Source: Dinoroseobacter sp039192165
GTDB lineage: Bacteria > Pseudomonadota > Alphaproteobacteria > Rhodobacterales > Rhodobacteraceae
DNA length: 64,000 nucleotides
Reading direction: 5' to 3'
Assembly (NCBI GenBank): GCA_039192165.1
Contig: JBCCXD010000002.1
Span: forward strand, 496,001 to 560,000
Shown here piece by piece: positions 8,252 through 17,168 of this stretch. Under the pieces are notes generated by a model. That model was not told where the DNA came from, did no database searches, and worked only from the letters and a program-made list of their open reading frames with translations. The first letter of the stretch is position 1. Each line of letters begins with the position of its first letter. Both the position numbers and the translations under genes were made by a program.

Positions 8252-8743
8252 CTACTGCTTCGGTCGATCTCCCTGCGCAGCGGCACAGGTTCGTATCTCC
8301 GCAATCGCCCTGTGGGTGCCCGTCAGATCCAGCTCAAACTCGGCGCCCTCTGTTCCGATGATCTTTACGGATCGACCACGCGCAAAGGCATCGACGAAGG
8401 CAGGATTGTTAAAAGCAGCATAACCGCCCGGAAAGCCATTCTCGATCCGGCCCACGGTTTCACCTGCAAACCGGGCATTTCCGAAATCGAACTCCACGAC
8501 GCCTTTGCGACCGTCCTCAAGGTGTGTCCACGCCGCGTTGTAGATTGCAAAATAGCCGCGACCCCGCTCCCGCGCGAAGCCAATCTCCACGATACTTTCA
8601 TCTGGAAGCTGCCGCATCGCGTAGCAGGTGTTTACCGGGCCGTCTCGCAAAAGGATCTTCCACAGGCCAGTGCTGCCCCATTCTTCCGCTGCCGAGGGCG
8701 CAGTGGCCAGAGCCAGGTACAGACAGGTCAGAAGGCGCTTCAT
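8252..8743 (-). CDS. secreted protein of unknown function
   Basis: The 163-residue product begins MKRLLTCLYLALATAPSAAEE, a clear Sec signal peptide with a cleavage site near AxA-E at about residue 20. The mature part of roughly 143 residues contains two cysteines (CYAMRQ and RTCAAA) that could form a disulfide. The pattern (WKILLRDG..CYAMRQLPDE, FDFGNARF) is reminiscent of small periplasmic proteins of the invasion-associated locus B type, but I cannot assign a family with certainty. The ATG at 8743 is used so that the signal peptide is N-terminal; a GTG at 8764 is also in frame. The gene converges with glnT, with about 80 bp between. Confidence 0.6.
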   Translation of the reverse strand: MKRLLTCLYLALATAPSAAEEWGSTGLWKILLRDGPVNTCYAMRQLPDESIVEIGFARERGRGYFAIYNAAWTHLEDGRKGVVEFDFGNARFAGETVGRIENGFPGGYAAFNNPAFVDAFARGRSVKIIGTEGAEFELDLTGTHRAIAEIRTCAAAQGDRPKQ

Positions 8744-8884
8744 ATCATTTCTTGGTTTGGCCACGTGGTTGACGCAAACCCTAGCATATCTTTTTGCCGG
8801 GCCAATCTGATTGGGTTTACGCTTGCCTCTTCAAAGCATGTCGCGTTCAACACTGAAGACGGACAGCGATGAGAAGATCAACAA

Positions 8885-10255
8885 ATGCCACCAAAATTTG
8901 GAACCAGCGGCCTGCGGGGGCTCGTTACCGAGCTGACACCAGCGCTTGTAGAAGACCATATCCGCGCTTTCCTTTGGGCTTGCGATGGTGGTGCCGCTCT
9001 TTTCGTTGGTCGGGATCTGCGGCCCTCCAGCCCTGAGATTGCCGCATGCGTCATTGCTGCCGCCCGCGCCGAAGGTGTCGATGTTGTCGACTGCGGGGCG
9101 GTTGCAACACCTGCGCTGGCTCTGGCGGCGCGACAGGCGGGCGCCGGGGCGGTAATGGTGACAGGAAGTCATATCCCGGCCGATCGGAACGGGCTCAAAT
9201 TCTACACCCGGACAGGCGAGATCACCAAAGCAGATGAAGCTGCGATAAAATCTGCGCTGGGCCGGGCCCCTGCCGGTCAAACCGGAGCAATATCTACCGC
9301 GCCCGATGTGTCCGAGCGCTTCGTAAACCGATACATTTCCGCATGCGGTCCATCTGCGCTTGAAGGGCGGCGGATAGGTCTCTACGCCCACTCCGCTGTG
9401 GGGCGGGATGATCTGAGCGCTGTGCTGGCGGGTATGGGCGCAGAGGTAATCGAGTTCGGCCGCTCCGAAACCTTTATCCCCGTCGACACAGAGGCCGTTG
9501 ATCCTGAAACACGGAAGTCCATTCGGGACTGGGTCGAGAGCCATAAACTCGACGCGCTCGTCTCGACTGACGGCGACAGCGACCGCCCGCTGCTGGCGGA
9601 CGAAACCGGTGCGATTGTCCCCGGAGATATTATGGGGCAAATCGCAGCCCAGGCCTTGGGCGCGCAAGCGGTTGTGACGCCGATCTCGTCAAACTCCGGT
9701 GTCACGCAGAAGGGATTCTCTCGCGTAGAAACAACGCGGATCGGATCGCCGTTCGTAATTGCAGAAATGGAAGCTCTGGGCGGCGATGTGGTGGGCTACG
9801 AAGCGAATGGTGGCTTCCTGCTTGGGTTCGAAGCACTGGGGCCTGCCGGGCCGCTTGCCCCGTTGCCAACACGGGACTGCGTACTGCCCATCGTGATGAC
9901 GATCATCGCGGCCGAGCAGGGGGCTGTATCCGCGCGGGTTGCGCAGGAACCCCCTGTGGTGACGATGGCCGATCGTCTTCAGGAAGTCCCGCAGGAGCGG
10001 TCTCAGCCATTCGTGACCAAACTTCGGGAAAGCGCAGACGCGCGCGCGGCCTTCCTGTCTCAGTTGGATGCGGTTGAAGCTTCGGTAAACCTGGTGGACG
10101 GCGTCCGAATGACACTGCGGGACGGGCGCGTGGTCCATGTCCGACCGTCGGGGAATGCGCCTGAACTGCGTCTTTATGTAGAAGCCCGGGACCACGCAGG
10201 CGCGGACGCTCTCTTGCGCTCAGGCCTGAGCGCATTGAACAAAACTCTCGGATGA
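8885..10255 (+). CDS. phosphomannomutase / phosphoglucomutase family protein
   Basis: The 456-residue alpha-D-phosphohexomutase begins FGTSGLRG, the family's N-terminal phosphate-binding stretch. The phosphoserine loop is TGSHIP with Ser95, where the classic form is TASHNP. The metal loop DGDSDRP covers residues 229-235, the sugar-specificity loop is GYEANGG, and the C-terminal phosphate loop is RPSGNAPELRLY. It interconverts hexose 1- and 6-phosphates for GDP-mannose or exopolysaccharide supply. The gene stands alone and converges with the CBS-domain gene 13 bp downstream. Mannose specificity is inferred only from the usual annotation of this length class. Confidence 0.85.
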   Translation: MPPKFGTSGLRGLVTELTPALVEDHIRAFLWACDGGAALFVGRDLRPSSPEIAACVIAAARAEGVDVVDCGAVATPALALAARQAGAGAVMVTGSHIPADRNGLKFYTRTGEITKADEAAIKSALGRAPAGQTGAISTAPDVSERFVNRYISACGPSALEGRRIGLYAHSAVGRDDLSAVLAGMGAEVIEFGRSETFIPVDTEAVDPETRKSIRDWVESHKLDALVSTDGDSDRPLLADETGAIVPGDIMGQIAAQALGAQAVVTPISSNSGVTQKGFSRVETTRIGSPFVIAEMEALGGDVVGYEANGGFLLGFEALGPAGPLAPLPTRDCVLPIVMTIIAAEQGAVSARVAQEPPVVTMADRLQEVPQERSQPFVTKLRESADARAAFLSQLDAVEASVNLVDGVRMTLRDGRVVHVRPSGNAPELRLYVEARDHAGADALLRSGLSALNKTLG

Positions 10256-10268
10256 GGTGCGAGGCTCT

Positions 10269-10793
10269 CTAGCCGACGATCATCTGTTTGAGCTGAAGGG
10301 CTTCGTGCTCCAGCTCTTTCAGGCGATAATTTACGACATCGCCGATCGTAATCATACCGCTGAGTGTTCCGTTCTCAACCACTGGCATATGCCGAAACTT
10401 GCCTTCGCTCATCCGGCGCAGCACATCGATCAGAAGGTCATCCGGTGTGCACGTCTCGACCTTGCTGGTCATGTTCTCGGACACTTTTTGCGGGAGGGTC
10501 TGACCCGGCGTCTCCGCGAGTTTGCGCACGATGTCGCGCTCCGACAGGATCCCCTGCAATGCACCGGCGGCGTCCGTGACGACCAGTGCCCCAATGCCCT
10601 TGTCTCGGAGAACGCCTACCGCATCTGCCAATGTATCGTCGGGCGCCACCGAAAATACGGACCCGCCCTTGCCAGAAATCAGGTTGCGGACACTCGCCGT
10701 GTCTTGCGTCAGGTTTGAACTGACTGACTGGCTCACCGTTTTCTTGGCGGCCTTGGCGTCCCCCCGTTTCGGGGCTTGATACGAAGCTGGCAT
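10269..10793 (-). CDS. CBS-domain pair protein
   Basis: The 174-residue protein has a basic, low-complexity N-terminus and then two tandem CBS domains at about residues 40-100 (VFSVAPDDTLADAV...GILSERDIVRKL) and 108-168 (VETCTPDDLLIDVL...GMITIGDVV). Stand-alone CBS pairs bind adenine nucleotides and report energy state; no effector domain is present. I chose the ATG at 10793 because AGGAGG precedes it with an 8-base spacer; the in-frame region above it is not conserved in character. It ends with a charged helix (LKELEHEALQLKQMIVG). Confidence 0.82.
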   Translation of the reverse strand: MPASYQAPKRGDAKAAKKTVSQSVSSNLTQDTASVRNLISGKGGSVFSVAPDDTLADAVGVLRDKGIGALVVTDAAGALQGILSERDIVRKLAETPGQTLPQKVSENMTSKVETCTPDDLLIDVLRRMSEGKFRHMPVVENGTLSGMITIGDVVNYRLKELEHEALQLKQMIVG

Positions 10794-10876
10794 TGGCGGG
10801 GCCTCCTTGCATGAGCGGCTCGTATGTGATGTGCAGGCAAGGATAGACCAGCAAACCCCTGTCAGGGAACCCGCCC

Positions 10877-11065
10877 GTGTCAATTAGCGCATTTTCGCTG
10901 TCGCCGCTTACGGCAACGCTCATCTTTGTAGCTGCCGTAATGGCAGGCTACAGCTACAGGCGCGTCTGGAAAGCGTCTGGCCCACACTGGCAGCTTTGGT
11001 TCTTCGGCCTGGTCGCGGCCACTTGCCTGCTTGTTGTCGGGTTCATCCCGGTTGTGCCGAATTAG
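10877..11065 (+). CDS. small two-helix membrane protein, unknown function
   Basis: A GTG-initiated frame of 62 codons encodes two hydrophobic segments, at about residues 10-24 (LTATLIFVAAVMAGY) and 40-58 (LWFFGLVAATCLLVVGF), separated by a short basic, Trp-containing loop (RRVWKASGPHWQ). Composition and the position of charged residues fit a real small inner-membrane protein, and it fills the space between the CBS gene and nqrM exactly. No ribosome binding site of note is visible and no family is recognised. Confidence 0.45.
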   Translation: MSISAFSLSPLTATLIFVAAVMAGYSYRRVWKASGPHWQLWFFGLVAATCLLVVGFIPVVPN

Positions 11066-11072
11066 GTGCGGA

Positions 11073-11318
11073 TCAGGCCTTCTGGCCCTCTGCCTCCATC
11101 TGCGCCATCATCTTTCGGGCGCGCGGGCACTGCAGACGTTCTTTCAGGGGGCTGTTGGGGTCGATTTCTTTGTTGCAAACCACGCAATGGTCAGCATCCG
11201 AGATCGCGTTCAGACCACCGCAACTGCCCTTGATCCGCTTGCCCATAAGCATGACGCCCAAAGACATGCCGATGACAATCAGCAGCATCAGTCCAAATGC
11301 GAAAACGAACGTCTGCAC
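11073..11318 (-). CDS. nqrM: NqrM family Na+-NQR maturation protein
   Basis: The 81-residue protein has one N-terminal transmembrane helix (residues about 4-25) and four cysteines at 33, 45, 48 and 64 in the pattern SCGGL...CVVC...C, which matches the NqrM (DUF539) family. NqrM is needed to assemble the intramembrane iron centre between NqrD and NqrE. It lies just downstream of apbE on the same strand and close to the divergent nqr operon, so it completes the maturation set for that complex. Confidence 0.88.
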   Translation of the reverse strand: MQTFVFAFGLMLLIVIGMSLGVMLMGKRIKGSCGGLNAISDADHCVVCNKEIDPNSPLKERLQCPRARKMMAQMEAEGQKA

Positions 11319-11336
11319 GAGACCTCTCCGATCCGA

Positions 11337-12356
11337 TCAAGCCTGTAAAGCGGCGAACTTGCTGCTTTGTGTGGCGGTGAAGCGCATATCAGATGTGGTG
11401 GCGTCACGCTCCACAAACAAGACGGCAAGGTTCTGCGCCTCTGCAATCTCCAGACCGCGATCGCGACCCAGTGTCAGCATTGCGGTCGCCCATGCATCCG
11501 CGAGCATCGCATTTTCCGCCAGAACCGTAGCGGAGGCGGTGGTGTGCGTGACGGGGCGACCTGTGCGCGCATCGAGTAAATGCGAGTATCGCACGCCGTC
11601 CTGTTCGAAATAATTGCGGTAGTCGCCGGATGTCGCCATGCCACGGTTGGTGACGCCAACGACCTGCTGAATACTACGGTCGTGTGCGTCGGGCGTTTCC
11701 ACCCCGATCTGCCAAGGCAACCCATCAGGATTGCGTCCAGAAGTGAAAAGATCGCCACCGATCTCCACCATATAATCGCTGATCCCGAACTGCTCCATAA
11801 CAGCAGCGACGCGGTCTACGCCGTGCCCTTTGCCGATGGCGGCAACATAAATCTGGGTTTCGGCGTTTGACTTGCGCAGAGTGTCGCGCCCGATTTCAAC
11901 GGGTGCGCCTTGCGCTGTCAGCGCCAGTGCATCCTCGATCTCGGCATCGGTAGGTGTGGCACCAAGCGCGCCGCGCGCGCCAAAGCCCCACAGCTCGATG
12001 AGCGGCCCAAGTGCCACGTCAAACTGTCCATCGCTGGCGTGGTGGACGTCTTGCGCTGCGGTCATCACCTCGCGCAGATCCGGCGATACGGTATACGGCG
12101 CCGTGCTCGAGGATGCGTTGAAGCGAGACAACTCGGAGCTTGGGTCCCAGTTGCTCATTTGTGCGTTCACATCGTTCAGGACTTGCGAAACCGCTGCGTG
12201 AAGGTCTGGCTTCGAGACTGATTTCGCGTGATCGACAGCCACGATATTGTACGTCGTGCCCATCGTTGTGCCGCTGAGGTCAAGAATGTCGGATGCAGAT
12301 CCTTTGCACGCTGCGAGCGCGATCGGAGCGATGAGGAATGTACGCCGCGTGAGCAT
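11337..12356 (-). CDS. apbE: FAD:protein FMN transferase
   Basis: The 339-residue ApbE protein has an N-terminal signal with arginines and a lipobox-like LAAC ending at Cys17, indicating a periplasmic lipoprotein. Family landmarks are SGTTMGTTYNI near the start, IGKGHGVDRVA, EIGGDLFTSG and the flavin/metal segment RYSHLLDARTGRPV. ApbE covalently attaches FMN to threonines of NqrB and NqrC, whose target motifs are present in this window. It starts 188 bp from, and diverges from, nqrA; the intervening region holds both promoters. nqrM follows 18 bp downstream. Confidence 0.92.
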   Translation of the reverse strand: MLTRRTFLIAPIALAACKGSASDILDLSGTTMGTTYNIVAVDHAKSVSKPDLHAAVSQVLNDVNAQMSNWDPSSELSRFNASSSTAPYTVSPDLREVMTAAQDVHHASDGQFDVALGPLIELWGFGARGALGATPTDAEIEDALALTAQGAPVEIGRDTLRKSNAETQIYVAAIGKGHGVDRVAAVMEQFGISDYMVEIGGDLFTSGRNPDGLPWQIGVETPDAHDRSIQQVVGVTNRGMATSGDYRNYFEQDGVRYSHLLDARTGRPVTHTTASATVLAENAMLADAWATAMLTLGRDRGLEIAEAQNLAVLFVERDATTSDMRFTATQSSKFAALQA

Positions 12357-12544
12357 TTTCGAACCACCTCATTTATTTGTTTTGAAGACGGATGCCCCGT
12401 ACTAGCAGCATAAAAGCTGAATGTAAGTTGCGACATAGTGGCCCGGAGACAATTAAAGCATGGGAACTTTAGCATGTCCGTACTAGTGCCGGGTCACACT
12501 TGTCTCGGAAATCTGCACCTCGCAATAGCCAGGAGCGCGTCTAC

Positions 12545-13888
12545 ATGCACCAGTTCACCCTGAAGAAAGGTCTGACCCTTCCTGTCACAGGCGCACCCGT
12601 GCAGGAGATAGACAAGGCGCCGAAAGTATCTACGGTTGCAGTTTTAGGAAGTGATTACATTGGCTTGAAGCCAAGGCTGAGCGTTGAAGAAGGCGATGAA
12701 GTGTCTGTGGGCACACCTCTGTTCGCGCACAAGGATACGCCAACTGCGATGGTGACGTCTCCTTTGTCTGGCCGCGTGAAAGCGATCAACAGAGGTGCGC
12801 GTCGTGCGCTGATCAGTGTCGAGATTCAATCGATGCCGGGTGCCGCGGCAGACGTCGATTTTTCGAGTGTCGGAAATTCCGACACCGCAGAGGGGCTCGC
12901 CGAAAAACTGTGCGCCTCGGGCCTGTGGACATCTTTTCGGACGCGCCCGTATTCCAAAGTGCCCGATCCGGACACGCGACCTTCTGCGATTTTCGTAACG
13001 GCGATGGACACTGAACCCCTGACGGTGGACCCTGCGCTGGTAATTTCCGAGGCCTCGGAGGATTTTACGGCCGGTGTTTCCGCAATTTCCAAACTGACAG
13101 AGGGCACAACCTATCTGTGCCATGCTAGTGGCGCCGAGATCCCCGGTGGTGATTTGCCAGGCGTTGAGGAGGCGGCTTTCAAAGGACCGCATCCCGCAGG
13201 TCTTCCCGGCACGCATATTCATTTTCTCGAGCCGCCGACCGCGTCGAAGATCGTTTGGACCATCTGGTATCAGGACGTTATCGCCATTGGCCGGCTCGTG
13301 AAGACCGGCAAACTGAACCCAGAGCGTGTTGTGGCTCTGTCTGGTCCACTTTGTTCAAATCCGCGTCTGCTCAGGACGATAATGGGGGCATCTCTTGTCG
13401 AATTGACGGATGGTGAGTTTGATGATGCCGTGCCCCCACGGCTCATTTCCGGTTCAATACTCAGTGGCCGCGCTGCGGCAGGAGCAGATGCGTTTCTGGG
13501 GCGCTATGACCGTCAGATTACAGTCATCGAGGAAGATCGAAAACAAACCCCGATGGGATGGATTAGACCTATGCCGAGCCGCTATGCGGTGCAGCCCGTT
13601 CTGGGGTCGGCGTTCTCAAAGAAGCTCTATTCCTTGACCTCGAACATGAACGGGGGCCGCCGGGCGATGGTGCCACTCGGAACGTTCGAGGAATTAATGC
13701 CGCAGGACTTTCTGCCGACTCAGCTTTTGCGGGCGCTTCTGGTAATGGATACGGACAGCGCCCAGGCCCTGGGGGCGCTTGAATTGGACGAAGAGGATCT
13801 TGGCCTCGTGGGTTTCGCCTGCCCGGCCAAGTACGAGTACGGCATGGCACTGCGGGACTGCCTCGAAAAGATCGAGAAGGAGGGCTGA
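12545..13888 (+). CDS. nqrA: Na+-translocating NADH:quinone reductase subunit A
   Basis: The 447-residue soluble NqrA begins MHQFTLKKGLTLPVTGAP, typical of the family, and carries the lipoyl-like segment around PRLSVEEGDEVSVGTPLFAHKD. NqrA sits on the cytoplasmic face and contributes to quinone binding. The ATG at 12545 follows AGGAGCG; a frame reaching back to 12500 lacks its own ribosome binding site. It is the first gene of nqrABCDEF and overlaps none of its neighbours, the next start lying four bases after the stop. Confidence 0.95.
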   Translation: MHQFTLKKGLTLPVTGAPVQEIDKAPKVSTVAVLGSDYIGLKPRLSVEEGDEVSVGTPLFAHKDTPTAMVTSPLSGRVKAINRGARRALISVEIQSMPGAAADVDFSSVGNSDTAEGLAEKLCASGLWTSFRTRPYSKVPDPDTRPSAIFVTAMDTEPLTVDPALVISEASEDFTAGVSAISKLTEGTTYLCHASGAEIPGGDLPGVEEAAFKGPHPAGLPGTHIHFLEPPTASKIVWTIWYQDVIAIGRLVKTGKLNPERVVALSGPLCSNPRLLRTIMGASLVELTDGEFDDAVPPRLISGSILSGRAAAGADAFLGRYDRQITVIEEDRKQTPMGWIRPMPSRYAVQPVLGSAFSKKLYSLTSNMNGGRRAMVPLGTFEELMPQDFLPTQLLRALLVMDTDSAQALGALELDEEDLGLVGFACPAKYEYGMALRDCLEKIEKEG

Positions 13889-13892
13889 AGTC

Positions 13893-15092
13893 TTGGGATT
13901 GCGAAGCTTCTTCGATCGCATTGAGCCGAACTTCATCAAGGGCGGCCGGTACGAGAAATACTTTCCCATCTACGAGATGGTGGAGAGTTTCCTTTACACA
14001 CCAAAAACCGTGACCACCGCAGCGCCCCATGCGCGGTCATACATCGATATGAAGCGGATCATGACCTACGTGGTCATGGCAACGATCCCCTGTATTCTGG
14101 TCGGCCTGTATAACGTCGGTTACCAGGTCAACACTGCGATCGAAACGTTCGGACACAGCGGCTGGCGGGCGTGGCTGATTGAAAGCACTGGGATCGGCTT
14201 CAATGCGGCCAATCCACTTGCAAACTTTGCGCATGGCGCGCTGTATTTCCTTCCGATTTACATCACGACCCTTGTGGCAGGAGGGATTTGCGAGGTTATT
14301 TTTGCGACCGTACGCAAACACGAGGTAAACGAAGGTTTTCTGGTAACATCAATGCTTTACGCGTTGATCTTGCCACCTGATGTTCCGCTCTGGCAGGTTG
14401 CGCTGGGTATCATCTTCGGCGTTGTGATTGGCAAGGAGGTCTTCGGTGGAACCGGAAAGAACTTCTTGAATCCTGCTTTGACCGGCCGGGCTTTCCTTTA
14501 CTTTGCCTATCCCGCGCAGATGTCCGGAGATACAATCTGGACCCCGGTCGACGGATTTTCCGGGGCAACCAGCCTGGCGATTGCGGCCCGCGACGGGTAT
14601 CAGGAAATCGTTGCGCAGGGCACGACCTGGATGGACAGCTTCCTCGGATTTGTGCAGGGAAGCATGGGCGAAGTCTCAGCTTTGGCAGCAATGGTGGGCC
14701 TTGCGTTTCTGCTGATTACCCGGATCGCAAACTGGCGCCTTGTCGTGGGCTGCCTTGGTGGCATGATCTTCTTTTCCACGCTGCTGAACCTTATCGGATC
14801 CGACACCAACCCGATGTTCGCAATGCCCTGGTATTGGCACTTTGTGACCGGCGGGTTCGCGTTTGGGCTTGCCTTTATGGTGACTGAACCTGTTTCCGCC
14901 TCCCACACGAATATGGGCAGGTACATCTACGGCGCTTTGATCGGCTTCATGGTCGTGATGATCCGCGTCATCAACCCGGCTTTCCCCGAAGGCATGATGT
15001 TGGCGATCCTGTTTGGCAACGTCTTTGCCCCGCTGATCGACTACTTCGTGGTGCAGGCCAATATTCGCCGGAGGGCACGCCGCCATGCCTGA
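13893..15092 (+). CDS. nqrB: Na+-translocating NADH:quinone reductase subunit B
   Basis: The 399-residue integral membrane subunit carries the covalent FMN motif SGAT at residues 224-227, with Thr227 the predicted attachment site for ApbE. The TTG at 13893 is chosen because the protein then begins MGLRSFFDRIEPNF like other NqrB proteins, and AGGAGG overlapping the nqrA stop provides the ribosome binding site. Many hydrophobic helices from residue 55 onward form the channel part that moves Na+ across the inner membrane. The stop overlaps the nqrC start by 8 bp. Confidence 0.95.
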   Translation: MGLRSFFDRIEPNFIKGGRYEKYFPIYEMVESFLYTPKTVTTAAPHARSYIDMKRIMTYVVMATIPCILVGLYNVGYQVNTAIETFGHSGWRAWLIESTGIGFNAANPLANFAHGALYFLPIYITTLVAGGICEVIFATVRKHEVNEGFLVTSMLYALILPPDVPLWQVALGIIFGVVIGKEVFGGTGKNFLNPALTGRAFLYFAYPAQMSGDTIWTPVDGFSGATSLAIAARDGYQEIVAQGTTWMDSFLGFVQGSMGEVSALAAMVGLAFLLITRIANWRLVVGCLGGMIFFSTLLNLIGSDTNPMFAMPWYWHFVTGGFAFGLAFMVTEPVSASHTNMGRYIYGALIGFMVVMIRVINPAFPEGMMLAILFGNVFAPLIDYFVVQANIRRRARRHA

Positions 15093-15894
15093 GGAAACGC
15101 AAGAGAAAAAGGGTTTTGTCCGTCGGTTCCTAGAGCTTCCGACCGACTCAGTGCCAAAAACGATCTTCATGGCTGTGGCGGTCTGCCTCGTGGCCTCCAT
15201 GTGTGTGTCTGCAGCGGCAGTGGCCCTGCGCCCGGTGCAGGAGGTCAACAAGCTAAAGGACAAGCAGGTCAATATTCTGCAAGTCGCGGGCATGTATGAG
15301 CCGGGCGTCGATGTGGTTGAGGCGTTCGAGGTTTTCGAGCCACAGGTGCTGGAGCTGTCAACTGGCACATTCACCGACCAGTTCGATGCTGCGAGTTTCG
15401 ACGACCGGGCTGCCGCCAGCGATCCGGAACTGTCGATCGCGCTTGACGACGATCCGGCGTCCATCGGACGGCAGTCGAAATTCGTGACAATATACCTGCT
15501 TCGCGACGACGCCGGCGAGCTCGACAAAGTGGTGCTCCCCCTGCATGGATACGGTCTTTGGTCAACGCTCTACGGGTTTATCGCGCTTGAGGCGAACGGG
15601 AACGATATCTTCGGGCTTCAGTTTTATGAGCACGCGGAAACCCCCGGACTCGGCGGGGAAGTCGACAATCCGCGATGGAAAGCCCTTTGGTCTGGGAAAC
15701 GGCTGAAAGACGAGGAGGGCAATCTGGCGATTACGGTTGCCAAAACCGCGCCTGATGCCGGTGAGGATTATCATATCGATGCATTGGCCGGCGCGACCCT
15801 GACCACCGTTGGCATCGATAACCTCGTCAACTTCTGGATGGGGGAGGCGGGATATGAACCCTTCCTCCAGAACCTCGAAGCGGGAGTACTCTGA
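15085..15894 (+). CDS. nqrC: Na+-translocating NADH:quinone reductase subunit C
   Basis: The 269-residue subunit has one N-terminal transmembrane helix (about residues 26-48) and a periplasmic FMN-binding domain. The flavinylation motif appears as AGATLT near residue 238 (ALAGATLTTVG), with alanine where SGAT is usual. It passes electrons between the Fe centre of NqrDE and NqrB. The start overlaps nqrB by 8 bp and the stop overlaps nqrD by 1 bp, so translation is coupled. Confidence 0.94.
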   Translation: MPEETQEKKGFVRRFLELPTDSVPKTIFMAVAVCLVASMCVSAAAVALRPVQEVNKLKDKQVNILQVAGMYEPGVDVVEAFEVFEPQVLELSTGTFTDQFDAASFDDRAAASDPELSIALDDDPASIGRQSKFVTIYLLRDDAGELDKVVLPLHGYGLWSTLYGFIALEANGNDIFGLQFYEHAETPGLGGEVDNPRWKALWSGKRLKDEEGNLAITVAKTAPDAGEDYHIDALAGATLTTVGIDNLVNFWMGEAGYEPFLQNLEAGVL

Positions 15895-16547
15895 TGAGCC
15901 AGACACGCAAAGAGATGCTGACCGATCCGCTGGTCGATAACAATCCAATCACGTTGCAGGTCCTTGGGATTTGTTCGGCGCTTGCTGTCACATCATCGCT
16001 TCAGGTGTCTTTCGTTATGGCGCTGGCGGTGATTTTCGTGACCGGTTTTTCGTCGATGTTTATCTCGATCATCCGGAACCACATCCCCAGCTCGATCCGG
16101 ATCATCGTGCAGATGGTGATCATCGCCTCGCTCGTGATCCTCGTGGATCAGGTACTCAAGGCCTATCTGTTTGAGATATCGAAGACCTTGTCGGTGTTTG
16201 TGGGTCTGATCATCACGAACTGTATCGTAATGGGGCGCGCGGAAGCCTTCGCGATGAAGAACCCGCCTGTTGCGTCCTTCATTGACGGGGTCGGCAACGG
16301 GCTGGGCTACGGGCTGATCTTGATGCTGGTCGGTTTTATCCGGGAGCTGTTCGGGTCCGGTAGCCTCTTCGGTGTCACCATTCTGGAGACAGTGAACAAC
16401 GGTGGCTGGTACGTTCCGAACGGGCTGCTGCTGCTGCCACCCTCGGCGTTCTTCATCATCGGGCTCATCATCTGGGCCTTCCGCACATGGAAGCCGGCGC
16501 AGGTGGAAGAGCGTGAGTACAAAATCCAGACGGTAGAGGCACACTGA
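15894..16547 (+). CDS. nqrD: Na+-translocating NADH:quinone reductase subunit D
   Basis: The 217-residue membrane protein has six predicted helices and the conserved TNCIVMGRAEAFA segment, whose cysteine is one of the ligands of the NqrD/NqrE intramembrane iron centre; GVGNGLGYG and a C-terminal cytoplasmic tail follow. It is homologous to NqrE and RnfE in inverted topology. Start and stop each overlap the neighbouring nqr genes (ATGA-type junctions). Confidence 0.95.
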   Translation: MSQTRKEMLTDPLVDNNPITLQVLGICSALAVTSSLQVSFVMALAVIFVTGFSSMFISIIRNHIPSSIRIIVQMVIIASLVILVDQVLKAYLFEISKTLSVFVGLIITNCIVMGRAEAFAMKNPPVASFIDGVGNGLGYGLILMLVGFIRELFGSGSLFGVTILETVNNGGWYVPNGLLLLPPSAFFIIGLIIWAFRTWKPAQVEEREYKIQTVEAH

Positions 16548-17155
16548 TGGAAGGTCTTGTCTCCCTTGCTGTGAAGGCAATCTTCGTTGAAAATCTCGCG
16601 TTGTCGTTTTTTCTCGGGATGTGCACGTTTATTGCGGTCTCGAAAAAGATCTCGACAGCAATCGGGCTCGGTATTTCTGTGATGATCGTCCAGGCGATCA
16701 CCGTGCCGGCGAACAACCTTATCCTGAACTACCTTCTCGCGCCCGGAGCGCTGTCCTGGGCGGGGTTCGGCGAGGTCGATCTGACTTTCCTTGGGCTGAT
16801 TTCCTATATCGGTGTAATCGCCGCTTTGGTGCAGATCCTCGAGATGGTTCTCGATAAGTACTTCCCGCCACTTTACAACGCGTTGGGGGTTTTCCTACCG
16901 CTGATCACCGTGAATTGCGCGATCCTCGGCGGGTCCTTGTTTATGGTCGAGCGCGACTATAACTTTGCAGAAAGCGTCACGTACGGTGTGTCGTCAGGCT
17001 TTGGTTGGGCCTTGGCCATCACCGCAATGGCGGGCGTACGCGAAAAACTGAAGTACTCCGATATACCCGATGGCCTTCAGGGCCTAGGCATAACCTTCAT
17101 CACCGCTGGTTTGATGGCCATGGCGTTCATGTCCTTCTCCGGTGTGAAACTCTGA
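16547..17155 (+). CDS. nqrE: Na+-translocating NADH:quinone reductase subunit E
   Basis: The 202-residue membrane protein resembles NqrD/RnfA with six helices. The segments LALSFFLGMCTF and ITVNCAILGGSLF each supply a conserved cysteine for the iron centre shared with NqrD. Its start overlaps the nqrD stop by one base, and nqrF begins 13 bp after its end. The iron site is the one that NqrM helps to build. Confidence 0.95.
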   Translation: MEGLVSLAVKAIFVENLALSFFLGMCTFIAVSKKISTAIGLGISVMIVQAITVPANNLILNYLLAPGALSWAGFGEVDLTFLGLISYIGVIAALVQILEMVLDKYFPPLYNALGVFLPLITVNCAILGGSLFMVERDYNFAESVTYGVSSGFGWALAITAMAGVREKLKYSDIPDGLQGLGITFITAGLMAMAFMSFSGVKL

Positions 17156-17168
17156 CAGGAGCCTAAGA